A stretch of 64,000 nucleotides of DNA from Flavobacteriaceae bacterium. Its GTDB lineage: Bacteria; Bacteroidota; Bacteroidia; Flavobacteriales; Flavobacteriaceae. This document shows, one piece after another, positions 30,975 to 40,032 of this stretch (positions within the stretch are counted from its first letter, which is position 1; each line of letters starts with the position of its first letter). The notes beneath the pieces are model-generated. The model had not been told where the DNA came from. It ran no database searches and worked only from the letters and a program-made list of their open reading frames with translations. The stretch is from contig CANGTL010000009.1 in assembly GCA_947456815.1 (NCBI GenBank), forward strand, positions 1 to 64,000, written 5' to 3'. The position numbers and the translations under genes are program-made.

Positions 30975-33041
30975 TTACCAGATTTTCACTCGCTTTTCTG
31001 GAGCGAGATACATTTTATCTCCAGGTTTAATGTCAAACGCTTTATAAAAAGCATCAACATTCAATAACGGTAAATAACCTCTGATCTGCTCCGGCGAATG
31101 CGGATCTGTTTTTACTTGTGTTTTTAAAGCCTCTTCCCTAGATTTGCTTCTCCAAACCGTAGCCCAAGAAATAAAGAATCTCTGTTCAGGAGTAAAACCG
31201 TCAATCAGCGGCTGCTTGGGTTGCGATTTCAAATACATTTGCAATCCGTCGTAAGCTGCGTTCACACCACCTAAATCTCCTATGTTCTCGCCCAAAGTAA
31301 ACTTCCCATCTACATTTACACCAGGCAATACTTCCACCGCGCTATATTGATCCGCTAACGAAGCTCCAAGTGCTTCAAATTGTTTCAAGTCTTCTTCTGT
31401 CCACCAGTCAACTAGATTTCCGTCAGCGTTGTAACGCGCCCCGGAATCATCAAATCCGTGTGAAATTTCATGCCCGATAACAGCACCGATTGCGCCATAA
31501 TTCACAGCCTCATCTGCTTGATAATTGTAAAATGGGGTTTGTAAGATTGCAGCAGGAAAAACAATTTCGTTATACGATGGATTGTAATAAGCATTTACGG
31601 TTTGTGGCGACATAAACCACTCTGTTTTATCAACCGGTTTGTCTAATTTTTGCATATCATCATTGAAACTCCATAATGAAATGGCATTGACATTTTCAAA
31701 ATAACCACCGCCTTCGTTTGCAGCTTTTATATTTAATGAGGCATAATCTTCCCATTTATCTGGATAACCAATTTTGATAATTAGCTTATCCAGTTTTTGA
31801 ATTGCCTTTACTTTTGTTGCTGCGGACATCCATGTAAGAGCATTAATCCTAACTTTGTATGCCGCTATAACGTTTTGAATCATTTTCTCCGCTTTAGCCT
31901 TAGCTTCTGGCGGGAACATTTTGTCTACATATAACTTACCTAATGCCTCACCAATAGAATTATTCACCGTTTGTAATGCACGTTCTTCGAGTGGTCTCCT
32001 TTTCAAAATTCCATTTAAAGTTGTTCCATAAAAATCGAAATTTGCCTCACCAATCTTGTTTGATAATTGACCTGCAGTTCTATTCAACAATGCCCATCGC
32101 ATATATTGCTTGCAATCTTCCACTTTATTCGAAGCAAAAATCGTTTGCAAAGCTTGCATATAGAGGGGTTGTGATACGATGATGGTGTCGATTTTTTTGA
32201 ATCCTAATCCTGAAAAATAATCTACCCAATTAACAGCTGGAACCATTTTTTGTAATTCTGGCAGCGTCATTGGATTGTATTGTTTTCTACCGTCTCTGCG
32301 CTCGACTCTATTGAGTCTCGGTTTGGACATTTCTATTTCGAGATCAAGTACTTTCTGAGCTTTGATGAGATTATTTGCAGGTGTATCATCTTGAAAGAAA
32401 GCAAACATCTTAGCCAAATGCGTGACATACTTTTCGCGTTTTTCTTTCATATCTTTCTCTTCCGAAATATAGTAGTCTTGATCCGGCAGACCCAATCTCC
32501 CGGGCATCAAATTAACCGAATTCTTATTACTGTCTTTATCGTCGGCGCCAATTCCTATTGAGAAAAATCCAATGCCGCCAATAGGTTCCATTTCAATCAT
32601 TAGTTTGAGTAGGTCTTCGTTGTTTTTAATCGCGTTGATTTTCTCCAAATACTTTTTAATTGGATTAATTCCTTGTGCATTTCTAGAAACTGTATCAATA
32701 ATGGACTTATAAAAAGTTACTGTCTTCCCTTGGTCGGAATCAGCTGTGTATTTAGGATTATTAACCGCGTCTTTCAAAATATTCAGCGCGTCTTTTTCTG
32801 TTTTTTCAAATAGAATATAACTACTTCCATAAGAAGTTTTGTCACTGGGAATTTCAGTTTTGTCTAACCAAGCGCCATTTACATAGCGATAAAAATCGTC
32901 GTTTGGTTTAACTTTTTGATCCATGTCAGAAACATTAATTCCTGGATTTGTTTTCTTTTTCTCTGTTTGTCCATTAACGAACGTGGAGCCAAGTAGCAAC
33001 ATCATCAACAGCAGAAAATAATTTTTAGTTTGTGTATTCAT
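30975..33041 (-). CDS. M13 family metallopeptidase (neprilysin-like)
   Basis: VIGHEISHGFDDSGARYNADGNLVDWWT; GENIGDLGG; start set at MNTQTKNYF signal peptide. Confidence 0.93.
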   Translation of the reverse strand: MNTQTKNYFLLLMMLLLGSTFVNGQTEKKKTNPGINVSDMDQKVKPNDDFYRYVNGAWLDKTEIPSDKTSYGSSYILFEKTEKDALNILKDAVNNPKYTADSDQGKTVTFYKSIIDTVSRNAQGINPIKKYLEKINAIKNNEDLLKLMIEMEPIGGIGFFSIGIGADDKDSNKNSVNLMPGRLGLPDQDYYISEEKDMKEKREKYVTHLAKMFAFFQDDTPANNLIKAQKVLDLEIEMSKPRLNRVERRDGRKQYNPMTLPELQKMVPAVNWVDYFSGLGFKKIDTIIVSQPLYMQALQTIFASNKVEDCKQYMRWALLNRTAGQLSNKIGEANFDFYGTTLNGILKRRPLEERALQTVNNSIGEALGKLYVDKMFPPEAKAKAEKMIQNVIAAYKVRINALTWMSAATKVKAIQKLDKLIIKIGYPDKWEDYASLNIKAANEGGGYFENVNAISLWSFNDDMQKLDKPVDKTEWFMSPQTVNAYYNPSYNEIVFPAAILQTPFYNYQADEAVNYGAIGAVIGHEISHGFDDSGARYNADGNLVDWWTEEDLKQFEALGASLADQYSAVEVLPGVNVDGKFTLGENIGDLGGVNAAYDGLQMYLKSQPKQPLIDGFTPEQRFFISWATVWRSKSREEALKTQVKTDPHSPEQIRGYLPLLNVDAFYKAFDIKPGDKMYLAPEKRVKIW

Positions 33042-33142
33042 AAGGAAGATTTTAGTTGGGAGTAAAACTAACTTAAATAATTTTAAAGTCCCAAATGAAA
33101 ATAAGATACTGTTAAATTGAAAGCGTATATGTCTTGAATTAT

Positions 33143-33150
33143 TACTTTTG
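33143..33150 (+). promoter_or_regulatory. -7 box TACTTTTG with TTG 23 nt upstream (33117-33119)
   Basis: TAnnTTTG consensus before the SCO-family gene. Confidence 0.55.
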
Positions 33151-33165
33151 TTACAAATTATTACT

Positions 33166-33834
33166 ATGCTCGATTTCTTAAAAAAATTCCGAATCTTCTT
33201 CGGAATCATGACAGTGTTTTCCATCATTATTATTTTCTTGTTTTACCAAGCTTTAAAGCCCAAAAAAACATTGCCTATATTTAATCCCGCCGATGTTAAT
33301 CCTGAGCTGGTTGACAGCACGGTGCAGTATGTTCAAAAATATCACACTATCGCCGATTTTAGATTTACGAATCAAAATGGAAAAACAGTTACGCAAAAAG
33401 ACTACGAAGGAAAAATTTATGTGGCAGATTTTTTCTTTACCACTTGCGGTTCTATTTGTCCGATTATGACCACCAATATGGTTGATGTACAAAAAGCATT
33501 TGCAAATAATCCGAAGGTTATGTTGCTATCACACACTGTCTTTCCCGAAAATGATTCGGTACCAGTACTAAAAGCATACGCCATCAAGAAAGGTGTAAAT
33601 GATAAGAAATGGAATCTTGTTACAGGTGATAAGAAAGCGATTTATACGATGGCAAGAAAATCATATCTAGCGGTAAAGCTGGGAAAACCTTCTGAAATAT
33701 ACGATATGGTTCATACTGAGAACTTTGTATTGGTAGACCAAAAAAGACGAGTTCGAGGTTTTTATGACGGAACCAAAAAAGCAGAAATTCAAAGGCTAAT
33801 TGATGATGTCAATTGGCTGCTTACGCAAGAATAA
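33166..33834 (+). CDS. SCO family protein (copper chaperone/thioredoxin-like)
   Basis: FFFTTCGSICPIMTTNMVDVQKAF CxxxC motif; later VHTENFVLVD; start set at MLDFLKKF. Confidence 0.88.
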   Translation: MLDFLKKFRIFFGIMTVFSIIIIFLFYQALKPKKTLPIFNPADVNPELVDSTVQYVQKYHTIADFRFTNQNGKTVTQKDYEGKIYVADFFFTTCGSICPIMTTNMVDVQKAFANNPKVMLLSHTVFPENDSVPVLKAYAIKKGVNDKKWNLVTGDKKAIYTMARKSYLAVKLGKPSEIYDMVHTENFVLVDQKRRVRGFYDGTKKAEIQRLIDDVNWLLTQE

Positions 33835-33883
33835 AGTACAACTTTTATTAGTAATATATGCCTGATGATTCTATTTTTATATT

Positions 33884-33916
33884 TACTTTTGCAATCTTAA
33901 TTCAATCTAAATAAGA
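33884..33916 (+). promoter_or_regulatory. feoA promoter -7 box TACTTTTG (33884-33891) and candidate operator TCTAAATAAGA (33906-33916)
   Basis: 11-mer recurs exactly upstream of the TonB receptor gene. Confidence 0.5.
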
Positions 33917-33917
33917 T

Positions 33918-34160
33918 TTGAAAACTACCATTTCCAGTTTAAAAAAAGGGGAAAAAGCACGTATCGAAGCTTTTGACGTAGAATCCGTTCCATTAAAGTT
34001 GTTGGAAATGGGTTGCTTGCCAGGAAATGTAGTCGAGTTACTTCAAATAGCTCCTTTTGGCGATCCATTATACCTGAATATTAACGGTTGTCATCTCGCA
34101 ATTCGCTTGGAAACTGCGCGCGAAATTGAAGTCACTCTTTTGAAAAAAGATGTTTTATGA
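33918..34160 (+). CDS. feoA: Ferrous iron transport protein FeoA (TTG start)
   Basis: 80 aa SH3-like FeoA: LLEMGCLPGNVVELLQIAPFGDPLYLNINGCHLAIRLETAREIEV. Confidence 0.92.
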   Translation: MKTTISSLKKGEKARIEAFDVESVPLKLLEMGCLPGNVVELLQIAPFGDPLYLNINGCHLAIRLETAREIEVTLLKKDVL

Positions 34161-36259
34161 AAAGTAAACAAAACATCAATGTTGCCTTAATTGGAAATCC
34201 AAATACTGGAAAAACTTCCGTATTTAATCAGCTTACAGGTCTCAACCAACAAGTGGGGAATTATCCAGGTATCACCGTTGAAAAAAAAATCGGATTCTGC
34301 AAATTACCCAATAACATCAAAGCCAACATTCTAGATCTACCTGGAACATACAGTCTAAATGCAAGTTCAATTGATGAAAATGTTGTTATCGAGTTATTAT
34401 TAAATAGGAATGACAAGCTATTTCCAGACGTAGCGCTTTTGATTACCGATGTTGAAAATCTAAAGAGAAATTTACTTCTTTTTACCCAAATTAAAGACCT
34501 TGAAATCCCAACGATTCTGGTCATTAATATGGCAGACAGAATGAAATATAAGGGAATTTCGCTCGATATTCCATTATTAGAAGAAAAGCTAAAAACCAAA
34601 ATAGCATTAGTTAGCTCGCGCAAAGGGCTTGGAATTGAAGAATTAAAAAATCTAATCGTCCAGTACAAATCCATTTCAACAGCGCCATGCTTAAATGCCT
34701 CTTCGATTGATCCTGTTTATTTTGAAAATCTACGCAAAACTTTCCCAAATCAGTTATTGTACAAACTTTGGTTAGTAATTACGCAAGACGTTAACTTCTT
34801 AAATCTTGATCGAAATGAAATTCGAGGTTCTTTCACTAAATCACATGCTGATCTAAAACGCTTGCAACAAAAAGAAACAATCAAACGCTATCAGTTTATC
34901 AATGATGTCTTGAAAGAAGGACAGCAAATTGATACCGCCAATGCAAAAGATTTTCGAAGCAAACTCGATCGTGTTTTGACCCATAAATTTTGGGGTTACG
35001 TGATTTTCTTTTTGATTCTATCGGTAATTTTCCAATCTATTTTTGATTGGTCTAAAATCCCGATGGATGCCATAGATAGTGCTTTTGCCAACTTAAGTGC
35101 TTTGGCAAGCGAGAAATTACCTTCTGGCGTTTTGACAAATTTAATTGCGCAAGGCATTATTCCGGGTATCGGTGGGATTTTGATTTTCATTCCACAAATT
35201 GCTTTTCTATTTATGTTTATTTCGATTCTTGAAGAAAGTGGTTATATGAGTCGCGTGGTGTTCTTGATGGACAAAATCATGCGTCGATTTGGGCTTTCTG
35301 GAAAAAGTGTCGTGCCATTAATTTCAGGCACTGCTTGCGCTATTCCGGCGATTATGGCGACACGAAATATCGAAAACTGGAAAGAACGCCTCATCACCAT
35401 TTTGGTGACGCCATTTACAACTTGTTCCGCGCGATTACCTGTTTATGCGATTATAATTGCATTAGTCATTCCGGATCAGTATGTATTGGGAATTATTAAC
35501 TTACAAGGATTGACATTAATGTTGTTGTATCTTATAGGATTTGGCTCTGCGATTTTTTCAGCGTACCTATTAAATAAAGTGTTGAAAATAAAAGGCAAAA
35601 CGTATTTCGTCATTGAAATGCCAAATTACAAACTACCACTTTTTAAAAATGTTTTCATAAACGTGATAGAAAAAACCAAGGCATTTGTGTTTGGCGCTGG
35701 TAAAATTATTCTAGCGATTTCAATTGTATTGTGGTTTTTAGCATCTAATGGACCAGGTGAAGAATTTAATAATGCCGAAAACCTCATCAAAGAAAAACAT
35801 GCTAAAGAAGCAATATCTCATATTCAATTAGACAATGAAGTGGCTTCTCAAAAATTGGAGAACTCGTATATTGGTTTGATGGGCAAATCCATCGAGCCCG
35901 TGATTTCACCACTTGGATACGATTGGAAAATAGGAATTGCTGTAATTAGTTCATTTGCCGCTCGTGAAGTTTTTGTTGGCACCTTAGCAACCATTTACAG
36001 CGTGGGAGATACCGACAACGAAAGTACTATCAAAAACAAAATGCAAGCAGAAATCAACCCTATAACCGGCAAAAAAGTATTCAACTTTGCCTCTGGAGTT
36101 TCATTGTTGCTTTTCTATGCCTTTGCTATGCAGTGCGCTAGCACTTTAGCGATAACCAAAAAAGAAACCAACTCATGGAAATGGCCGTTGGCACAACTTA
36201 TTTTTATGAGTAGTTTGGCCTATGTTGTAGCTTTACTGGCGTATCAAGTTATAAAATAA
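34157..36259 (+). CDS. feoB: Ferrous iron transporter FeoB
   Basis: 700 aa; GNPNTGKTSVFNQLTG, DLPGTYSL; Gate domains (MSRVVFLMDKIMRRFGLSGKSVVPLISGTACAIPAIMATR); 4-bp overlap with feoA. Confidence 0.96.
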   Translation: MKSKQNINVALIGNPNTGKTSVFNQLTGLNQQVGNYPGITVEKKIGFCKLPNNIKANILDLPGTYSLNASSIDENVVIELLLNRNDKLFPDVALLITDVENLKRNLLLFTQIKDLEIPTILVINMADRMKYKGISLDIPLLEEKLKTKIALVSSRKGLGIEELKNLIVQYKSISTAPCLNASSIDPVYFENLRKTFPNQLLYKLWLVITQDVNFLNLDRNEIRGSFTKSHADLKRLQQKETIKRYQFINDVLKEGQQIDTANAKDFRSKLDRVLTHKFWGYVIFFLILSVIFQSIFDWSKIPMDAIDSAFANLSALASEKLPSGVLTNLIAQGIIPGIGGILIFIPQIAFLFMFISILEESGYMSRVVFLMDKIMRRFGLSGKSVVPLISGTACAIPAIMATRNIENWKERLITILVTPFTTCSARLPVYAIIIALVIPDQYVLGIINLQGLTLMLLYLIGFGSAIFSAYLLNKVLKIKGKTYFVIEMPNYKLPLFKNVFINVIEKTKAFVFGAGKIILAISIVLWFLASNGPGEEFNNAENLIKEKHAKEAISHIQLDNEVASQKLENSYIGLMGKSIEPVISPLGYDWKIGIAVISSFAAREVFVGTLATIYSVGDTDNESTIKNKMQAEINPITGKKVFNFASGVSLLLFYAFAMQCASTLAITKKETNSWKWPLAQLIFMSSLAYVVALLAYQVIK

Positions 36260-36324
36260 TAGCATATATTATCTGAATTTACCATAACACAAGTCAAAAT
36301 TTAAATTTTATTATTTTTAATTTG

Positions 36325-36352
36325 TCTAAATAAGAATTAGCGTTTATATTTG
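36325..36352 (+). promoter_or_regulatory. TonB receptor promoter -7 box TATATTTG (36345-36352) with upstream TCTAAATAAGA (36325-36335)
   Basis: TAnnTTTG match plus 11-mer shared with feoA. Confidence 0.5.
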
Positions 36353-36377
36353 CCAAAATTTTATTCGCTAAACGATT

Positions 36378-38615
36378 ATGAAACTACTTTTTTCCGCCGT
36401 CTTTACTTTCATTTCTTCCTTATTAATTGCCCAAGAAGATCTTTATGATCTTGCCTTAAATGACACTGTTAAGAAACTTTCAACGGTTACCATCACTGTA
36501 AAACAACAAACTCCAGAACGACTGCATGAAATAGAAAATAATGTGCTCTTTTCCGGAAAGAAAAACGAAGTCATTCGAATGTCGAATATCAATGCCAATT
36601 TTACCACTAATAATGCTCGCGAAGTATTTTCAAAAGTCCCTGGCGTTTCCGTTTGGGAAAATGAAGGGTCTGGAATTCAAATTAATGTGGGCGTGCGAGG
36701 CTTAAGCCCTAATAGAAGCTGGGAACTCAATACCCGTCAGAACGGCTACGACATTTCTTCTGATGTTTTTGGATATCCTGAAGCTTATTACAATCCACCT
36801 TTAGAAGCGGTCGAAGCCATTCAATTGGTTCGCGGTGGCGCCTCTTTACAATTCGGTTCTCAATTTGGAGGAATGTTAAATTATGTTCTAAAAAGAGAAA
36901 CGGAAAAACCATTCTCTTTCGAAACCCAAAACACAATCGGAAGGTACGGATTGATGAGCTCGTACAATGCCATTGGTGGAACTAAAAACAAATTTTCTTA
37001 CTACATATATAATCACTCACGATCTGGAAAAGGTTGGCGAGAAAACAGCGGATATGAAGTGCGAAATTCTCATGCCTATTTTGCTTACCAATTTTCGCCC
37101 AAAACCAAATTATCGCTAGAATACACCAACATGGATTATGAAATGCAACAAGCTGGTGGCTTAACCGATGCTCAATTTAAAGACAATCCGAGACAATCAT
37201 TGCGAGAACGAAATTGGTTTGGAACACCTTGGAATGTAGCAGCTTTAATTTTAGATACCAAACTGTCTTCTAATCTGACTCTAAATACCAAATTATTCGG
37301 GCTAATTGGCGAGCGAAACAGCGTTGGATTTACTGCAACACCAAATACTCCTGATGCGATAAGCTCGACCACGAATAACTACGCCAACCGCCAAGTAGAT
37401 CGTGATTATTACAAAAATTTGGGAATAGAAACTCGCAGTATTTTCACTTACAAGCTTGGAAAACAAAATCAGAATTTGGCTTTTGGAGCGAGACTTTATC
37501 AAGCCAAAACCACAAGGAAAAACCAAGGCAAAGGAACAACAGCATCTGATTTTGATTTAGAAATTGACGGTCGTTTTTCTCGCGACTTAGACTTTCAAAC
37601 AAACAATATTGCCTTGTTTGCAGAGAATCAATTTAAAATCAGTAATAATCTGAGTGTGACTCCAGGAATTCGTTTTGAAAACATCAAATCATCTATCGAT
37701 GGACGATTTGGTATCAACACTAGTGGAAACGATATAAATGTAACGCCAGAAAGCTTGAGTAGAAACAAAATCCTGATGGGAATCGGAATTGAATATAAAC
37801 TCCACAAAACTAATTTTTATGCTAATTTCTCCCAAGCGTTTCGACCCGTCCTGTTTTCTGATATCACGCCGCCAACTACTAATGACGTGATTGATCCAGA
37901 CTTGAAAGACGCTGATGGATTTAATGCCGATTTTGGTTATCGTGGAAATTTGTTGGGTTGGATTAACTTCGACGTTGGCTGTTTCTATCTGAATTACAAC
38001 AATAAAATCGGATTGATTCAAAAAATTGTCAATGATCCAACGCCAAGAACTTATCAGTTTAGAACCAATCTCGGAACAACAATACATAAAGGAATTGAAA
38101 GTTTTGTGGATTTGAATATTTCCAAAGCCTTGAAAGTGAATCAACAAATCGGAGACCTTCAATTATTTACAACGATGTCATTTATTGACGCACGCTATGA
38201 TGATTTTAGAGTCACTAAAACTTCAGGAACTGCGCCAACAATTGTACTTACTGAAAGTAATTTAAAAGGCAATCGTGTTGAAAATGCGCCTCGTTATATT
38301 CACAATTTTGGTATCACTTGGAGTTTTAGAAACTTTTCATCAACGATTCAAAACAGAAGAACAGGACTTGTTTATACAGATGCAAACAACACAAAAACTC
38401 CTTCTGCAAATGGTGTCACTGGAAAACTTGACGGTTATTCTGTGTATGATCTTTCGATGGAATATAGATTTCTTGAGAAGTTTAATGTTCGTGGCGGAGT
38501 CAATAATTTATCGAATACTATTTACGCAACCAGAAGAGCGGGTGGTTATCCTGGCCCAGGAATTTTGCCCAATGATGCGCGAACTTTCTTTATGAGCATA
38601 GGTGTTAAATTATAA
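36378..38615 (+). CDS. TonB-dependent receptor, probably iron/siderophore (FecA-like)
   Basis: 745 aa; plug domain NAREVFSKVPGVSVWENEGSGIQINVGVRGLSPNRSWELNTRQNGYDIS; C-terminal beta-barrel ending FFMSIGVKL. Confidence 0.92.
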   Translation: MKLLFSAVFTFISSLLIAQEDLYDLALNDTVKKLSTVTITVKQQTPERLHEIENNVLFSGKKNEVIRMSNINANFTTNNAREVFSKVPGVSVWENEGSGIQINVGVRGLSPNRSWELNTRQNGYDISSDVFGYPEAYYNPPLEAVEAIQLVRGGASLQFGSQFGGMLNYVLKRETEKPFSFETQNTIGRYGLMSSYNAIGGTKNKFSYYIYNHSRSGKGWRENSGYEVRNSHAYFAYQFSPKTKLSLEYTNMDYEMQQAGGLTDAQFKDNPRQSLRERNWFGTPWNVAALILDTKLSSNLTLNTKLFGLIGERNSVGFTATPNTPDAISSTTNNYANRQVDRDYYKNLGIETRSIFTYKLGKQNQNLAFGARLYQAKTTRKNQGKGTTASDFDLEIDGRFSRDLDFQTNNIALFAENQFKISNNLSVTPGIRFENIKSSIDGRFGINTSGNDINVTPESLSRNKILMGIGIEYKLHKTNFYANFSQAFRPVLFSDITPPTTNDVIDPDLKDADGFNADFGYRGNLLGWINFDVGCFYLNYNNKIGLIQKIVNDPTPRTYQFRTNLGTTIHKGIESFVDLNISKALKVNQQIGDLQLFTTMSFIDARYDDFRVTKTSGTAPTIVLTESNLKGNRVENAPRYIHNFGITWSFRNFSSTIQNRRTGLVYTDANNTKTPSANGVTGKLDGYSVYDLSMEYRFLEKFNVRGGVNNLSNTIYATRRAGGYPGPGILPNDARTFFMSIGVKL

Positions 38616-38648
38616 ACTTTAGGACAATTAAAGTCATACCTTTAAGCA

Positions 38649-38774
38649 ATGAATTTTCAAGAAATTGCAGTTTATATTATCCTAGGTTTTGCTGTTGGCT
38701 TTTTGGTCAGAAAGTTCTTTTGGAAAAAGAAATCAAAGAAAAACTGTGGCAAGGACGATTGCGGATGTCAGTAG
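38649..38774 (+). CDS. FeoB-associated Cys-rich membrane protein (41 aa, absent from the ORF track)
   Basis: Hand translation MNFQEIAVYIILGFAVGFLVRKFFWKKKSKKNCGKDDCGCQ*: one TM helix, basic stretch, Cys-rich tail. Confidence 0.8.
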   Translation: MNFQEIAVYIILGFAVGFLVRKFFWKKKSKKNCGKDDCGCQ

Positions 38775-38775
38775 A

Positions 38776-39198
38776 TTACTTAGCAATTTCTACTTTAATA
38801 CAATAGTCTTTGGGGTTAATTTTGATGCTGTCTTTCGGGTAAGGAACCAATCGAATAGATTTTATCTTAGTAATTGGAATGGCTAATGTTTTAGCCAACC
38901 ATTCTTTATTAACTTCTGTTTTTTTTGGAGAGAAAGTGATTATTTCTTCGTCAATCCATTTTTTGTTTTGATAAATTGACAAAAGCACTTGCGCCTCGCC
39001 TGCCCAAACACAATTCAATCCCTCGGGACAGCGCGCATCTGAAATTACTTGTTTCAGAACAAGTTGCGTTCCTTTTGCTTTTACCGTTTTACTTTGAGTA
39101 ATTGTAAAATCTACTAGTTTTTTTCCTTTTTTGTGTTTTTGCGCCTGCACAGAAAAAGTCATAATCGTTAGCAAAAAAAGAAATAGTGTGTTTTTCAT
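38776..39198 (-). CDS. Hypothetical secreted protein
   Basis: 140 aa; signal peptide; SDARCPEGLNCVWAGEAQVLL motif. Confidence 0.6.
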   Translation of the reverse strand: MKNTLFLFLLTIMTFSVQAQKHKKGKKLVDFTITQSKTVKAKGTQLVLKQVISDARCPEGLNCVWAGEAQVLLSIYQNKKWIDEEIITFSPKKTEVNKEWLAKTLAIPITKIKSIRLVPYPKDSIKINPKDYCIKVEIAK

Positions 39199-39217
39199 TG
39201 GGCTAATTTGAAAATAA

Positions 39218-39871
39218 TTAAGTCAACTTTACAAAAAGATTACTTGCAATCTTATTCGAAATTACCATTTCTTTTTTATCAAGGCTAATTTTTGAAGACA
39301 AATCAAAATCTTCTTTTGAAAGCAAAGTGATCTCAGAACCTAAAGCAATCTTATTCGTATCGAGATATTTTAGAAACGCCGCTGAAGAATCTTTAACACC
39401 AACGCAAATTCCGGTTTGATGAGGTAAAAGTTCAGATAGCAACACTTTCTCGATTGCGATGATATTTCCCTCGCTGTCGGGTATAGGATCTCCGTGTGGA
39501 TCCTTATTTGGATTCCCAAGAAAACTTGCTAATTTGTTGATGAGTTGCTCCGACTTGATGTGTTCTAATTGTTCGGCTATGTCGTGTACTTCGTCCCAAG
39601 GGAAATTCAATTTTTCAACTAGAAAAACTTCCCACAAACGGTGCTTACGAACAATCATTTTGGCGGCTAGTTGCCCTTTTTCAGTCAAGGAAACGCCTTG
39701 ATATTTTTTATAATGAATCCAGTCTTTATCCGCTAGCTTCTTTAGCATGTCTGTTACCGAAGATGCTTTTGTCTCCATTTTTTCAGCAATGGCGTTGGTG
39801 CTCACTTCAGCTTCTGAAACTGCCGTAAGATGGTAGATGGTTTTGAGGTAATTTTCTTCGGATAAGGTCAT
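39218..39871 (-). CDS. DtxR/MntR family metal-dependent transcriptional regulator
   Basis: MTLSEENYLKTIYHLTAVSEAEVSTNAIAEKMETKASSVTDMLKKLADKDWIHYKKYQGVSLTEKG; FeoA-like C-terminus; ORF-track N-terminus runs into a repeat. Confidence 0.92.
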   Translation of the reverse strand: MTLSEENYLKTIYHLTAVSEAEVSTNAIAEKMETKASSVTDMLKKLADKDWIHYKKYQGVSLTEKGQLAAKMIVRKHRLWEVFLVEKLNFPWDEVHDIAEQLEHIKSEQLINKLASFLGNPNKDPHGDPIPDSEGNIIAIEKVLLSELLPHQTGICVGVKDSSAAFLKYLDTNKIALGSEITLLSKEDFDLSSKISLDKKEMVISNKIASNLFVKLT

Positions 39872-39915
39872 TTTGATTTGGGATTTTAGATTTTGGATTT
39901 GGGATTCTAAATATG
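39872..39915. repeat. AT-rich degenerate tandem repeat (GATTTGGGATTTTAGATTTTGGATTTGGGATT)
   Basis: Read directly. Confidence 0.6.
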
Positions 39916-39923
39916 ACAGAACG

Positions 39924-40032
39924 CTAGCCCTGATGGCAGTGGCATCCTTTTTTGTTCTAGAAAAAGTTAGTGGTCTACGCTCGGGCTGATAAAACAAAAA
40001 AGATAGAACGAACAGCAGGTATCAGCTCCTAA
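39924..40032 (-). repeat. Dispersed structured repeat family 1, copy C
   Basis: CTAGCCCTGATGGCAGTGGCATCCTTTTTTGTT...AACAAAAAAGATAGAACGAACAGCAGGTATCAGCTCCTAA; overlaps the Nramp stop codon. Confidence 0.8.

Noticed and set aside
37689-38162. 157-aa ORF antisense to the TonB receptor
   Set aside because: Shadow ORF within a well-supported receptor; no signal or family resemblance
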